Shown: positions 8,202-17,448 of the stretch, one piece after another | Layout: each line of letters starts with the position of its first letter | Numbering within the stretch: position 1 is the first letter of the stretch | NCBI RefSeq assembly: GCF_020966755.1 | Contig: NZ_JAJKFT010000004.1 | Span: forward strand, 1-64,000 | Length of the DNA: 64,000 bases | Direction of reading: 5' to 3' | DNA from: Blastopirellula sediminis | GTDB taxonomy: Bacteria > Planctomycetota > Planctomycetia > Pirellulales > Pirellulaceae | Made by a program: the position numbers and the translations under genes | Notes under the pieces: generated by a model | Database searches by the model: none | What the model was told of the DNA's origin: nothing | Seen by the model: only the letters and a program-made list of their open reading frames with translations

Positions 8202-9439
8202 GATGCGTTTCCTTCGGCAGGCGGCGTTGGCTCATCTTCCAGCGGGATTTTGTCATTGGGCTCCGGCGGAACGATCGGCGGCATTCCCAGCATCTCGCGA
8301 ATTCGATTGCTGACCACGTCGCCACCGCGAGCGACCAGCGTGCCGGCGACGATCTCATCTTTTTCCGGATCGATCGTCAGTTCCTTCTCTCCCTTTTTGA
8401 CCAGGTTGAGGAGGAACTTGGTGATGTTGCCGGAGAACATCTGGCTCGCGTGTTGCGGGACTTCGGCGGGCAGATTGGTCGGGCCGAGGATCAGTACGCC
8501 GTTGTGATCCACTCGCACGTCCGCTTCGCTTGGTTCGACGTTGCCGCCTCGTTCGGCGGCGAGATCGACCACGATCGAACCGGGACGCATGCCATTCACG
8601 GCGGCCGTGTTGACGAGCAGCGGCGACTTCTTGCCGGGGATCGCGGCGGTCGTGATGACGACGTCGCATTCGCGAACCGTATTGGCCATGAATTCGCGTT
8701 GTTTCTTGTAGAACTCTTCGCCCAGGTCTTTGGCATAGCCCCCTTTGTCTTGAGCGCCGCCCGACTCGAGTTGAAAGTCGACCGCTTTCGCGCCGAGGCT
8801 TTCGATCTGTTCTTGGGCTTCTTTCCGTACGTCGTAACCGAGGACGACGGCCCCCAGTCGCTTGGCCGTGGCGATTGCTTGCAAGCCAGCAACGCCGGCG
8901 CCGATCACGAAGACTTTGGCGGGAGAAAGGGTCCCGGCCGCGGTCATCATCAGGGGGAAGATCTTGTGGAGCTCGGTCGCCGCGATCAAAACGGCGCGGT
9001 AACCGGTAATGGTCGCTTGGGAGGAGAGGATATCCATGCTCTGAGCCCGCGTGATCCGGGGGATCAACTCCAGGGCGAACTGGGTCGCTCCTTTGGCAGC
9101 CATTTCCTGGATGGCGGCGGGATTGCCGAGCGGATCGCAGCCGCCGATGAGGATCTGGCCCGGTTTGACCAGGTCGAGGTCGACTCTCCCCGCTACTGGG
9201 TTGGATCCAAGCGAGCGGACTTGGAGGACGACGTCGGCCTGGGCAAAGGCGTCAGCCCGAGATGGGACGATTTTGGCGCCGGCAGCCTCATAATCGGCGT
9301 CTGGGAAGCCCGCAGCAACGCCGGCGCCGGTCTCGACGACGATTTCAGCGTCGATTTTGCGCAACGGGACAAGGGACGCGGGGATCAGGGCGACACGCTT
9401 CTCGCCCGGAAAATTTTCGCGAACGACGGCAATAATCAT
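8198..9439 (-). CDS. pntAA: NAD(P) transhydrogenase subunit alpha, NAD-binding part
   Basis: 413 residues forming domain I, which binds NAD(H) in the cytoplasm. Visible marks are MIIAVVRENFPGEKRVALIP, the alanine-dehydrogenase/transhydrogenase N-terminus, and FVIGAGVAGLQAIATAKRLGA, the Rossmann nucleotide-binding loop. The C-terminal tail is rich in Pro and Glu. It is the first gene of the minus-strand pnt operon, and its 390-bp upstream gap is shared with the divergent rplM gene. Confidence 0.96.
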   Translation of the reverse strand: MIIAVVRENFPGEKRVALIPASLVPLRKIDAEIVVETGAGVAAGFPDADYEAAGAKIVPSRADAFAQADVVLQVRSLGSNPVAGRVDLDLVKPGQILIGGCDPLGNPAAIQEMAAKGATQFALELIPRITRAQSMDILSSQATITGYRAVLIAATELHKIFPLMMTAAGTLSPAKVFVIGAGVAGLQAIATAKRLGAVVLGYDVRKEAQEQIESLGAKAVDFQLESGGAQDKGGYAKDLGEEFYKKQREFMANTVRECDVVITTAAIPGKKSPLLVNTAAVNGMRPGSIVVDLAAERGGNVEPSEADVRVDHNGVLILGPTNLPAEVPQHASQMFSGNITKFLLNLVKKGEKELTIDPEKDEIVAGTLVARGGDVVSNRIREMLGMPPIVPPEPNDKIPLEDEPTPPAEGNAS

Positions 9440-9829
9440 GATGTTTCCCTAGGTCGTGGGGCGCGGCGCCTGGGGATTCTGGAAGCGGCGAGCTGCAAAT
9501 GCCGCGCGGCACAACTTCAATGGTGGAAAATTCTTACACACGGAGGGGCGTCTGTGAACCCTTTTTTCTGGATCTCGGCGGCATCCAGTGCGGGTTTTCT
9601 CCCTTTCTTTAAATCAGTCCCCGCGGCACTTGCGGACTCGGCGGTAGGCCGGTAACATACGTGTTTCCCCTGACCAAGCTGGGGCCAGATAGGGCGTTTG
9701 AAAGCGGCATTTCCCTTTCAAAGCGGCTGCTGGGGAGAAATCCAAGTTCCGGGACAATTTCTGCGATCCGGATTGGACGATTGAGTCAGGATAAACTCGA
9801 GCCAAGAGAAGTCTGAGAGCCAGGATACT
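9440..9829. other. Divergent regulatory region pntAA / rplM
   Basis: 390 bp with no credible gene. It must carry the promoters of the pnt operon (leftward) and of rplM-rpsI (rightward). I cannot assign a convincing -35/-10 pair by eye. Around 9696-9735 the sequence has short matching GAAAG/CTTTC arms that could form a leader hairpin upstream of rplM. Confidence 0.4.
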
Positions 9830-10291
9830 ATGTCGACTACAACTTTCGTGGCGAAGCCCGGTCAAATCGAACAGCAATGGTGGCTGGTCGACGCGGAAGA
9901 TCAGATCGTCGGTCGCTTGGCGAGCGATTTGGCCATGATTTTGATGGGGAAACATCGCCCCACCTATACTCCCCATGTCGACACTGGCGATTTTGTCGTC
10001 GTCGTGAACGCCGAAAAGGTGAAGTTCACCGGCAGCAAGTGGGACAAGAAAGAATACAACTGGTACACCGGTTACCCCGGACTGCGGGTCGAAACGGCCG
10101 GCAAGCGTCTGGAACGTCATCCGGAGTGGATCCTGCGTGACGCGGTCCGTCGGATGCTGCCGAAGAACAAGCTGGCGGTCAAAATGCTCGACAAGCTGAA
10201 GATCTTCGTCGGTCCGGAGCACACCCATCAGGCTCAGCAGCCGCAGCCGCTGACCGGTCTGGGTCAAGTCAAACAAAAGAAGCGCAAGTAA
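9830..10291 (+). CDS. rplM: 50S ribosomal protein L13
   Basis: 153 residues with the family core: WWLVDAEDQIVGRLAS, ILMGKHRPTYTPHVDTGD, VVVNAEKVKFTGSKW and a C-terminal KIFVGPEHTHQAQQPQPL. The length is slightly above the bacterial norm (about 142) because of a short N-terminal extension and a basic tail. It lies 51 bp ahead of rpsI, the conserved pairing in bacteria. Confidence 0.98.
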   Translation: MSTTTFVAKPGQIEQQWWLVDAEDQIVGRLASDLAMILMGKHRPTYTPHVDTGDFVVVVNAEKVKFTGSKWDKKEYNWYTGYPGLRVETAGKRLERHPEWILRDAVRRMLPKNKLAVKMLDKLKIFVGPEHTHQAQQPQPLTGLGQVKQKKRK

Positions 10292-10342
10292 GCGATAACG
10301 AAATACAGCGAGTCTAAGGGAATACGAGACTAAGGTAACACA

Positions 10343-10819
10343 ATGTCGACCGACGAAACGAATGTCGAAACCCCCGCCGCCGAAGCTCCCGTTGAAGCCG
10401 CTCCGGCTCCGGTGAAGAAGGCGAAATCGTCTGACGGCGTCATCTTGGGCACCGGCCGCCGCAAGACGAGCGTCGCTCGCGTCCGCATCAAGAGCGGCAG
10501 CGGCAAGATCAGCATCAATGGCCGCTCGCTGGAAGACTTCTTCCCGAACATCCAAGACCAGGCCGCCTTCATGGGCCCGCTGGTTGATACCGGCTATGCC
10601 GAAAAGCTCGACGTCCGCGTTCTGGTCAACGGCGGCGGCACCTCGGGCCAAGCTGGCGCTTGCCGCATGGGTCTCGGTCGTGCTCTGGCCGCGCTGGACG
10701 ATGCCGCCTTCCCGGCGCTGCGTGAAAACGGTCACCTGACCCGCGACTCCCGCATGAAGGAACGCAAGAAGTACGGTCTGCGTGGCGCCCGCCGCGGAAC
10801 GCAGTTCTCGAAGCGTTAA
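10343..10819 (+). CDS. rpsI: 30S ribosomal protein S9
   Basis: 158 residues. The conserved core starts at GTGRRKTSVARVRI and ends with the classic tail GLRGARRGTQFSKR (usually KARKAPQFSKR). About 30 residues rich in Ala, Pro and Glu precede the core, an extension not found in E. coli S9. Co-transcribed with rplM and followed by a strong terminator. Confidence 0.98.
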   Translation: MSTDETNVETPAAEAPVEAAPAPVKKAKSSDGVILGTGRRKTSVARVRIKSGSGKISINGRSLEDFFPNIQDQAAFMGPLVDTGYAEKLDVRVLVNGGGTSGQAGACRMGLGRALAALDDAAFPALRENGHLTRDSRMKERKKYGLRGARRGTQFSKR

Positions 10820-10845
10820 TCGCTCGTACTGTCAGCAAGAATCAG

Positions 10846-10878
10846 AAAAAGCTCGTTCCGCTTGGGACGAGCTTTTTT
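10846..10878 (+). terminator. Intrinsic terminator of the rplM-rpsI operon
   Basis: Arms at 10846-10859 and 10864-10877 pair with one mismatch and end in a T run. It lies 27 bp after the rpsI stop. Confidence 0.9.
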
Positions 10879-10897
10879 CGTGCGCTTGATCGGATGC

Positions 10898-11083
10898 TGG
10901 TTAGCCGCGATAGCTGTCGCTATCGCGGCCGACAAGGTCGGCAGAAAGCATCGATCCGCGGCTGGCTGAAAATCGGCGGACAGCTTACCGAAACGGACCG
11001 CATGGAGCCCCGGTTCGGCTCGCCGTGGATTGACGCGTCCTGCGGCTGCGCCGCCCAGAAAGCGGAGCTATCTGGGCTAACCA
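10898..11083. repeat. Palindromic intergenic repeat, GGTTAGCC family
   Basis: The element is bounded by TGGTTAGCC (10898-10906) and its inverse GGCTAACCA (11075-11083). The left end holds a perfect 11-bp hairpin, GCCGCGATAGC with its complement at 10919-10929. A related unit sits at 57916-57956, sharing the pattern CTATC-x-GGGCTAACCA. It fills the space between the rpsI terminator and the stop of the convergent DUF1501 gene. Confidence 0.7.
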
Positions 11084-11091
11084 CGTTCGCT

Positions 11092-12396
11092 CTACGCCAA
11101 GATCGAAGCGATCGGCTTTCCGTCGCTGATCGCCATTGGGCGGCCGATCGGCGTGTCGTACATGTGGTGGAAGTTGATCCCCAGCGACTGGTAGATCGTC
11201 GCGTGGATGTCGGCGATACCGACGGCGTCGGTAAGATCGGCGGTCACTTTTTCACCCTCGGGATCGGTCTCGCCTAGCAATGCGCCGCCACGAATTCCGC
11301 CGCCGGCCAAAGCGACGCTAAAGCCATGCGGCCAATGATCCCGTCCGGCGGCCGGATTGATCTTAGGCGTGCGGCCAAATTCGCCTCCGCACAGGACGAC
11401 CGTACTCTTCAACAGGTCGCGTTCTTCCAGCAGGCGAATCAAGGCCGAGAAAGCCGGGTCCAATTCGGCGATTCGATTGCTTTGCAACTGGTGGTTATTC
11501 GCATGGGTATCCCAGCCGCCTAGGGTGACTTCAACGCAGCGGACGCCGGTTTCGATTAACTGGACGGCGCACAAGCAACCTCTGCCGAACGGCGTATCGC
11601 CGAAGTCATCGCGCAACGACTGCGATGCGTCTTCGATGTTGAACGCTTTGATCTGCTCCGAGTCCATCATCGTGATCGCTTTGTCGATCGTCGCCAGGTG
11701 GAGCGTCCGGTTCTTCTCCAGGTCGGAGCGGCGATTGCGGGTAAAGGTCCGCTCGAGAATATCGAGGTCCTTGCGTCGTTGGGCGAAACGTTCGTCCCCG
11801 ACGCGTCGCGGCAGGTCAGGGAGATCGCCAAGCGGATCGTACGTTTTGAACGCGTCGTATTTGTTCCCCAGAAATCCGCCGTGCCCAGGCCATTGATTGG
11901 GGAAGATCGAAACGTGACGCGGGATTTCAACTCCCGCGCTCGATAGCTCATGGCACATCACCGCGCCGATCGACGGATGGATGAGCGTCGGGTCGGGACG
12001 ATAGCCGGTCTTCATGTTGTAGGTGGCCCGCTCGTGATCCCCTTCTTTGCTGGTGACGCCGCGAAGGAGTGCGACGCGGTTCATGATCTCGGCGGTGCTC
12101 GGCATCAGGTCGGAGATTTCAACGCCGGAGGAGGAGGTCGAGATCCGTTTCGTGTCGCCGCCGATCATCGTGCCAGGATGAGGATCAAACGTTTCCAGCT
12201 GGCTTGGACCTCCTTGCATCCACAGGACGATCACCGACTTGGCCGGGGCGCCGCTTTTATCCGCTTCGGCCGCCGCGGCAAGCTGCGCTGCCAACGGAGT
12301 TAGCCAAGGCAATCCGCCGGCCGCTTTGAGCAGGGTGCGCCGCGAAAAGTGATCAGCTCCGCCGCAACCGGCGTGGTGGCTATGTTTCGTTGGCAT
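11092..12396 (-). CDS. DUF1501 domain protein, Tat-exported
   Basis: 434 residues beginning with a twin-arginine signal (FSRRTLLKAAGGLPWL) and followed by the DUF1501 fold, related to the alkaline-phosphatase/sulfatase superfamily. Motifs: SVIVLWMQGGPSQLETFDPHPG, VTLGGWDTHANN, GEFGRTPKIN and GRDHWPHGFSVALAGGGI. These are normal for the family. The substrate is unknown. It is encoded 16 bp after the DUF1549/DUF1553 gene, the constant partner of this family in planctomycetes, and the two are probably one transcript. Confidence 0.93.
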   Translation of the reverse strand: MPTKHSHHAGCGGADHFSRRTLLKAAGGLPWLTPLAAQLAAAAEADKSGAPAKSVIVLWMQGGPSQLETFDPHPGTMIGGDTKRISTSSSGVEISDLMPSTAEIMNRVALLRGVTSKEGDHERATYNMKTGYRPDPTLIHPSIGAVMCHELSSAGVEIPRHVSIFPNQWPGHGGFLGNKYDAFKTYDPLGDLPDLPRRVGDERFAQRRKDLDILERTFTRNRRSDLEKNRTLHLATIDKAITMMDSEQIKAFNIEDASQSLRDDFGDTPFGRGCLCAVQLIETGVRCVEVTLGGWDTHANNHQLQSNRIAELDPAFSALIRLLEERDLLKSTVVLCGGEFGRTPKINPAAGRDHWPHGFSVALAGGGIRGGALLGETDPEGEKVTADLTDAVGIADIHATIYQSLGINFHHMYDTPIGRPMAISDGKPIASILA

Positions 12397-12412
12397 CGAA
12401 AAACCTCGACCC

Positions 12413-14053
12413 TTAGTGATTCCAGGCGAATTCGGACGAGTTGAGCAGCGCCCAAATCAAATCTTCGACATGCTGACGGCGACCAAGCGACGGGTCTTCC
12501 AGGCGAGCGACGAAATAGTCCGACTCTTCCTGGCTGGGACGGCGCGTCAGCACGGTCAAATAGGCGATCTCCACGCGTGTCGGATCGTTCGGCGAAAGCT
12601 GCGAAATGTGCGTCGCCGCGTTGCGGACGATATTGTTCTCGGTTCGTTCCTTGACCAGCTTGCCGTTCATCATCAGCAGCCGCTGCGGAATGGTTCCCCC
12701 TTGTTCGGCGAACTCATCTTCGCCGGCGTCGCCGTATCGCCTTAAAAAATCGTTGTGTTCGCCGAAGTTGACCAACTGCGTCAGGATGTGGCTTTCGGCG
12801 TCGAGCGTCTTCAGGGCCGCCGCTTGTTGGATCGCGCCGATGATTTGTTCGGGACGCAACCGCGTGACCGGATAAGCGGCCCAGGCGTCTTCATGCTCGG
12901 CGGTGATCTCGAAGTCGGCTTGGCTATCGCGCTGGAACGCCTCGGTTGCGACGATCACGCGGATCAGTCGCTGCAGGTCGAACCCATGAGCGATAAAGTC
13001 GTCAGCCAGCGGTTCGAGTCCCGGCGGATACTCGCCCGTTTCAAACGAGCCTTCCAGCGGAATGCTGTCGACCGGCGTAACAAGCGGTTTGCCGGTGGTG
13101 ATCGCCCACATCCGATTGACGATCGCGCGGGCGAAGGGGCGGTTCTCGGGATGGGTCACCCAATTGGCGAGGCGTTCTCGCTCGGTCGCCGCGTCCTTCA
13201 GCAGATGTTGATTGAAGGGGACCTGCGATGGAACGGTCGTCGTCTCTTCCGAGTAGAGATACTGATATTCGTAGGTTGCTTTCCCATTGTCGCGGATGCC
13301 GACGAAGGAGTTTTCGGCCTCACGGAAGAACGACGCCAACTCGTGGAAGTCCTGCTGCTTCAGGTCTCCCCCCAGGTTGTCGTTGTGGCACTGCACGCAG
13401 TCGATGCGAGTCGCCAGAAAGGCCCGCGTTACCCGACCGGCCAGTTTGACCGGATCGGGACGCTTGGTTCCATCCTGATCAATGGTGGCCGTGACGAAGT
13501 TGACCGCCGGGGTATCGGTCCAGAGACCGTTCTCGGCGATCAGCTCGCGGGTCAACTGATCGTAGGGGCGATTCTCCATTAACTGATCGCTGAGCCAGGT
13601 CAGAAACCGGCGACCGCGATAGATGAGAAACGGACCGTTCTCGACGCCAACGTAAGCGCGACGGAGTCGCTCGGCGACAAAATCGCCATATCGTCGATCG
13701 GCGAACGTCTTGGAAAGCCACCACGAGAGCCGTTCCTCTTCGGGGCGAGCTTCAAAGACGCGAATCTCTTCCAGCGACGGAACCGTTCCGGTCAGGCCAA
13801 GCGAAATCCGGCGAATCAGGGCCAAATCGTCGGCGGCCGGAGCCGGCTCAAGTCCCGCTTCGGTCCAGGTTTCGTGGAATTGTTCGTCGACTCGGACGGC
13901 GACGGCCTGGATCTCATTTCGCTCAACTGGGCCGAGCGAATGAGCGATCTCCGCGACCTGGGGGGGGCGCTGTGGTACGACGAGTCCGCCGATCACGGCC
14001 GAGACTGCGACGCAGCAGATGGCGATAAAGAGCAGATTTCGTAGCCAAATCAC
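12413..14053 (-). CDS. DUF1549/DUF1553 domain protein with one haem-binding motif
   Basis: 546 residues. An N-terminal membrane anchor or signal (WLRNLLFIAICCVAVSAVIG) is followed by the DUF1549 domain (DDLALIRRISLGLTGTVPS) with a single CVQCH motif at residues 219-223 that could bind haem c. The DUF1553 domain then shows ANWVTHPENRPFARAIVNRMW. It starts at GTG 14053, with AGGAA upstream. This version is shorter than many relatives and lacks an N-terminal cytochrome (PSCyt) domain. It pairs with DUF1501. The role of these pairs is not established. Confidence 0.9.
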   Translation of the reverse strand: MIWLRNLLFIAICCVAVSAVIGGLVVPQRPPQVAEIAHSLGPVERNEIQAVAVRVDEQFHETWTEAGLEPAPAADDLALIRRISLGLTGTVPSLEEIRVFEARPEEERLSWWLSKTFADRRYGDFVAERLRRAYVGVENGPFLIYRGRRFLTWLSDQLMENRPYDQLTRELIAENGLWTDTPAVNFVTATIDQDGTKRPDPVKLAGRVTRAFLATRIDCVQCHNDNLGGDLKQQDFHELASFFREAENSFVGIRDNGKATYEYQYLYSEETTTVPSQVPFNQHLLKDAATERERLANWVTHPENRPFARAIVNRMWAITTGKPLVTPVDSIPLEGSFETGEYPPGLEPLADDFIAHGFDLQRLIRVIVATEAFQRDSQADFEITAEHEDAWAAYPVTRLRPEQIIGAIQQAAALKTLDAESHILTQLVNFGEHNDFLRRYGDAGEDEFAEQGGTIPQRLLMMNGKLVKERTENNIVRNAATHISQLSPNDPTRVEIAYLTVLTRRPSQEESDYFVARLEDPSLGRRQHVEDLIWALLNSSEFAWNH

Positions 14054-14231
14054 GATTCAAGTTCCTCCCACAATTCCGTTGTACTAATTACCTCCGTTGG
14101 TAGAAAATGGTTTCGCAGAAGAAATATGACTTGGCGCGAAAACCGCAGCCGCATTCGCTGGGTATATCCAAAGCCGGGACGCGCGAGTCCCACGGGCCTC
14201 CTTTTCCCCAACTTTTCACCTCCAGTAGCTC

Positions 14232-15446
14232 ATGGCGACGATATCCGAGCCGATCGAAGCGGTCGGTCACGACGATGATCTGGTAGCGAGCCTGCCGGCG
14301 GTCGCCGAAAAAGCGATGGCTGCGGCGCCGCCGATTCGTGGTTGGATCCGCTTTTGCTTCGATGGGGTTTGCAGCGGCGTCGAGTGGGTTTTCGGCCTGG
14401 TTTCGATGATCGTCCTGCTGGCGATCCTGGCGACCATTCCGATCGCCAACATGCTGAGCCTTGGCTATTTGCTGGAAGTAAGTGGGCGAATTGCGCGGAC
14501 CGGCAAGTTCACCGAAGGATTTATCGGGATTCGCAAAGCGGCCCGGATTGGTTCGATCGCACTGGGAACTTGGCTGCTGTTCTGGCCGCTGCGCTTCTTG
14601 GCCGACCTGCGGGACAGCGCCAACTTGATCGAACCAGGGGGGCTCGTTCCCCAGCGGATGACGATGGTTCTGATCGCGCTATCGCTGGCGGTCAGCTTCC
14701 ATATTGCATGGGCCTGGTTCCGCGGCGGGAAGTTTCGTCACTTTCTTTGGCCGGCGCCGATAAAGCTTTGGCGACGCGTGCGAGCTGGGGGAATGTTTGC
14801 AGAAGCGCGCGACAATTGTCTGGAATTTCTCGGTTCGCTGCGACTTGGTTACTACTTTTCGCTCGGCGTGCGTGGGTTTCTAACGACGCTGGTATGGTTG
14901 ATCTTGCCGGTTGGCTGGATGATCGCCGCACGTGGGATTCAGAATCCGCCGGTTGCGTTTTTGGTCAGCTTGCCAGGGATGTTGGCCTTTTGCTTCGTGC
15001 TGCTTTACTTGCCGTTCATGCAGGCCCACTTCGCCGCCGAGAATCGTTGGCGGGCGATGTTCGAGTGGCGCGAGGTCCGTAAGCAGTTCAAGAATGCTCC
15101 GCTCGCCTTCTGGTCGGCGCTGTTGATCACGCTCCTTTTCGCACTCCCCCTTTATCTGCTGAAGATCGAATTGATCGACCGGGAAATCGCCTGGCTGCCG
15201 AGTTTGTTCTTTGTGGCGCTGATGTTGCCGGCGCGACTGCTAAGTGGATGGGCGCTCGGAAGAGCGCGACGCCGGGGAACGCCGCGTAACTTTTTCTTTC
15301 GCTGGATCGCCCGGTTGGGTGAGGTTCCGGTGGTGGTGATCTACGTTTTCTTCATGTATTTGGCGCTCTACGTCTCGTGGAGCGGCGCCTACAGCTTGCT
15401 GGAACAACATGCGTTTCTGGTTCCGGCTCCATTCGTCGGCGGCTAG
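14232..15446 (+). CDS. Multi-spanning membrane protein of unknown function
   Basis: 404 residues with a soluble N-terminus of about 45 residues and then six to eight hydrophobic segments, such as GLVSMIVLLAILATIPIAN, GSIALGTWLLFWPL, GMLAFCFVLLYLPFMQ and VVIYVFFMYLALYVSW. Charged residues between helices (RDSANLIEPGG, AENRWRAMFEWREVRKQ) suggest cytoplasmic loops. I do not recognise the family. It is transcribed divergently from the DUF1549 gene and followed by its own terminator. Confidence 0.82.
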   Translation: MATISEPIEAVGHDDDLVASLPAVAEKAMAAAPPIRGWIRFCFDGVCSGVEWVFGLVSMIVLLAILATIPIANMLSLGYLLEVSGRIARTGKFTEGFIGIRKAARIGSIALGTWLLFWPLRFLADLRDSANLIEPGGLVPQRMTMVLIALSLAVSFHIAWAWFRGGKFRHFLWPAPIKLWRRVRAGGMFAEARDNCLEFLGSLRLGYYFSLGVRGFLTTLVWLILPVGWMIAARGIQNPPVAFLVSLPGMLAFCFVLLYLPFMQAHFAAENRWRAMFEWREVRKQFKNAPLAFWSALLITLLFALPLYLLKIELIDREIAWLPSLFFVALMLPARLLSGWALGRARRRGTPRNFFFRWIARLGEVPVVVIYVFFMYLALYVSWSGAYSLLEQHAFLVPAPFVGG

Positions 15447-15448
15447 CA

Positions 15449-15471
15449 GGGGGCGAAATCGCCCCCCTTTT
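15449..15471 (+). terminator. Intrinsic terminator
   Basis: GGGGGCG (15449-15455) and CGCCCCC (15460-15466) with an AAAT loop, followed by CTTTT, directly after the membrane-protein gene. Confidence 0.85.
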
Positions 15472-15570
15472 GCTCGACGGCGGCGGTCGCTGCTACCCCA
15501 ATTCGCCTGGGGGAGTTACGATGAAACCTGACGCTTGCTCTTGTCGTTCGTTTCGTCCCCGGGACCGGTT

Positions 15571-16905
15571 ATGCCGCGACGCAATCTTACGATCATCTTC
15601 GTTGCCGCGTTTCTGTCGCTGATATGTTACGGCGCCGCGAGTCGCAATCGCTTCATGCGGTTGTTCGGCGAGTCGCTCGACATCATCTCGTACGAATACG
15701 TGCGCCCGATCGACGATGAGACGTTGTTCAACTCGGCGATGAACGGCATGACGATGGAGTTGGATCAAAACTCCACCTACATTCCGCCGGTCGAATTCAC
15801 CGACTTCCGCGAAGAGCTGGATCAGGAGTTCGGCGGCATCGGCATTCACGTCATGTTTGACGAGAAGAAGAACCAGATGATGGTCGTGACGCCGGTCAGC
15901 GGCACTCCAGCCTATCAGGCAGGCGTGCAAGCGGGAGACGTCATCCTGGCGATCGACGGTCAGAAGGTGGAAGATTTTGGTTTTGAAAAATCGGTGCAGC
16001 GGCTTCGCGGCGTCATCGGAACCAAAGTCACGCTGCAAGTGCTGCATATTGGTCAGACCAAGCCGGTCGATATCGTCGTCGAACGAGCCCAGATTCAAGT
16101 CGCGTCGGTGCTCGGCGATACGCACGACGGCGAGGGGAACTGGAACTTCTTTCTCGAAGAAGATCCGCGGATCGGCTATATCCGGATTGAATCGTTCGGC
16201 GACCTGACCGCCGATGAGTTTCAAATCGCGTGGGAAAGCATTGACGGCAAGGTTGACGGTTTGATCGTCGACTTGCGGAACAATGCGGGCGGCTATCTGA
16301 CCGCGGCCGAAGAAATCTGCGACATGTTTTTGGACGCAGGAGTGATCGTCTCGACACGCGGACGAAATGGTCGCATCGAAGAGGTTTCGGAAGCTTCGCC
16401 GGCCGGCACGATTATTCCGAAGGATTTGCCGGTAGCGGTCCTCGTGAATCAGTACAGCGCCAGCGCCAGCGAAATCGTCGCCGCTTGTTTGCAGGACCAT
16501 GATCGTGCGGTGATCATCGGGCAACGTTCCTACGGTAAAGGGACGGTGCAAAGCATCTTTCCGCTCGATCGTCAGCAACGGGCGCTGAAGATCACCACCG
16601 CCACCTATTGGCGTCCCAGCGAGCAAAACATTCATCGCTTCCCCGACTACGGCGATGACGATCCTTGGGGCGTTTCGCCGAACGAAGGTTTCGCCATACC
16701 GCTCACGGACGATGAATTGAAGAACATGCTCCGCTCACGCAGTTTCCGCGACGTCGATCGTTCTAATATCGCCGATCAAGCGGCGATTGACGCACGGGAA
16801 AAATCGGACGAAGAAATCGAACTGGAGGGTTTCGTCGATCCGCAATTGCAGAAGGCGGTCGAGTACATCCAATCGCGGCTGAAAGACTCGGTCGCCGCTC
16901 GCTAA
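15571..16905 (+). CDS. S41 family carboxy-terminal processing protease
   Basis: 444 residues of the CtpA/Prc type. An N-terminal signal or anchor (LTIIFVAAFLSLICYGAAS) is followed by a PDZ domain (GGIGIHVMFDEKK to QVLHIGQTKP). The protease core contains YIRIESFGD, GLIVDLRNNAGGYL, the nucleophile serine in QYSASASEIVAA and the general-base lysine in GQRSYGKGTVQ. It should act in the periplasm, trimming C-termini of envelope proteins. ATG 15571 is preferred; TTG 15535 would add 12 residues. A separate ATG at 15521 with a good ribosome site is out of frame. Confidence 0.93.
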   Translation: MPRRNLTIIFVAAFLSLICYGAASRNRFMRLFGESLDIISYEYVRPIDDETLFNSAMNGMTMELDQNSTYIPPVEFTDFREELDQEFGGIGIHVMFDEKKNQMMVVTPVSGTPAYQAGVQAGDVILAIDGQKVEDFGFEKSVQRLRGVIGTKVTLQVLHIGQTKPVDIVVERAQIQVASVLGDTHDGEGNWNFFLEEDPRIGYIRIESFGDLTADEFQIAWESIDGKVDGLIVDLRNNAGGYLTAAEEICDMFLDAGVIVSTRGRNGRIEEVSEASPAGTIIPKDLPVAVLVNQYSASASEIVAACLQDHDRAVIIGQRSYGKGTVQSIFPLDRQQRALKITTATYWRPSEQNIHRFPDYGDDDPWGVSPNEGFAIPLTDDELKNMLRSRSFRDVDRSNIADQAAIDAREKSDEEIELEGFVDPQLQKAVEYIQSRLKDSVAAR

Positions 16906-16965
16906 ATGACGTTCTTACAACGCCGCCGTCGTCGCATCGCGCATAGAGAGTAAACCTTCGCAGCG

Positions 16966-16987
16966 ATTTACAAACGCGTTTGTAAAT
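16966..16987. promoter_or_regulatory. Perfect 22-bp palindrome, candidate operator
   Basis: The half-site ATTTACAAACG is followed directly by its exact complement, with no spacer. Symmetry like this is typical of dimeric regulator sites (TetR-type operators are one example). It lies 60 bp after the protease stop and about 195 bp ahead of the 82-residue protein gene. No regulator gene is adjacent. Confidence 0.45.
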
Positions 16988-17006
16988 TCTCTCAACGACC
17001 TGACCG

Positions 17007-17025
17007 CCGGCGCACATCGCGCCGG
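17007..17025 (+). terminator. GC-rich hairpin after the protease gene
   Basis: CCGGCGC (17007-17013) pairs with GCGCCGG (17019-17025) over a 5-base loop. There is only a weak T tract (GTTGCGTTCGCTTTTC), so termination is possible but not certain. Confidence 0.5.
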
Positions 17026-17181
17026 TTGCGTTCGCTTTTCCGTACGACTTGCTTCACCCGAGAGAATTCGGCTCTTTTTGCGAGTCTCGGCGATTTTTAT
17101 TCAAGTCGCTGAAAACGGCGCCGCGGTTGCTATGTAGGGACGGACCGAAAGCACAATGACGGCCTTCTTGCGGAGCCCCCT

Positions 17182-17430
17182 ATGGTAATGAATATCGATG
17201 CATGGGACGTAGCCGGAAACGGGATGACCTCGCCGCGTCGCGCGTTCGCAACCTCGAACTACGTCGTCTATCTGCTGAAGACGTTGCATCAGATCGAACG
17301 ATGCGGCGAGCTGGTGGCGGAAGAAGCGGACGAAGCCGATCTGCCGCTGGAGACGACCGCGCCGAACTTCAATCCGCCGGTGCGATTCGATCGCTGGATG
17401 ATCGATCCGAAAGGGGACGAAGACGTCTAA
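17182..17430 (+). CDS. Small hypothetical protein
   Basis: 82 residues, acidic, with no signal peptide or membrane helix. The middle part (YVVYLLKTLHQIERCGELVAEEAD) is likely helical. ATG 17182 has GGAG six bases upstream; ATG 17188 is also in frame. Codon use looks like that of neighbouring genes, which supports a real gene. It converges on the response regulator, with 18 bp between the stops. The function is unknown. Confidence 0.6.
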   Translation: MVMNIDAWDVAGNGMTSPRRAFATSNYVVYLLKTLHQIERCGELVAEEADEADLPLETTAPNFNPPVRFDRWMIDPKGDEDV

Positions 17431-17448
17431 ACGTTTTCGTCAGGCGAA

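Noticed and set aside
15521-15622. Short upstream frame with a good ribosome site before the S41 protease
   Set aside because: 33 codons, out of frame and overlapping the protease start; the peptide has no features. It could be a leader peptide but nothing supports it.
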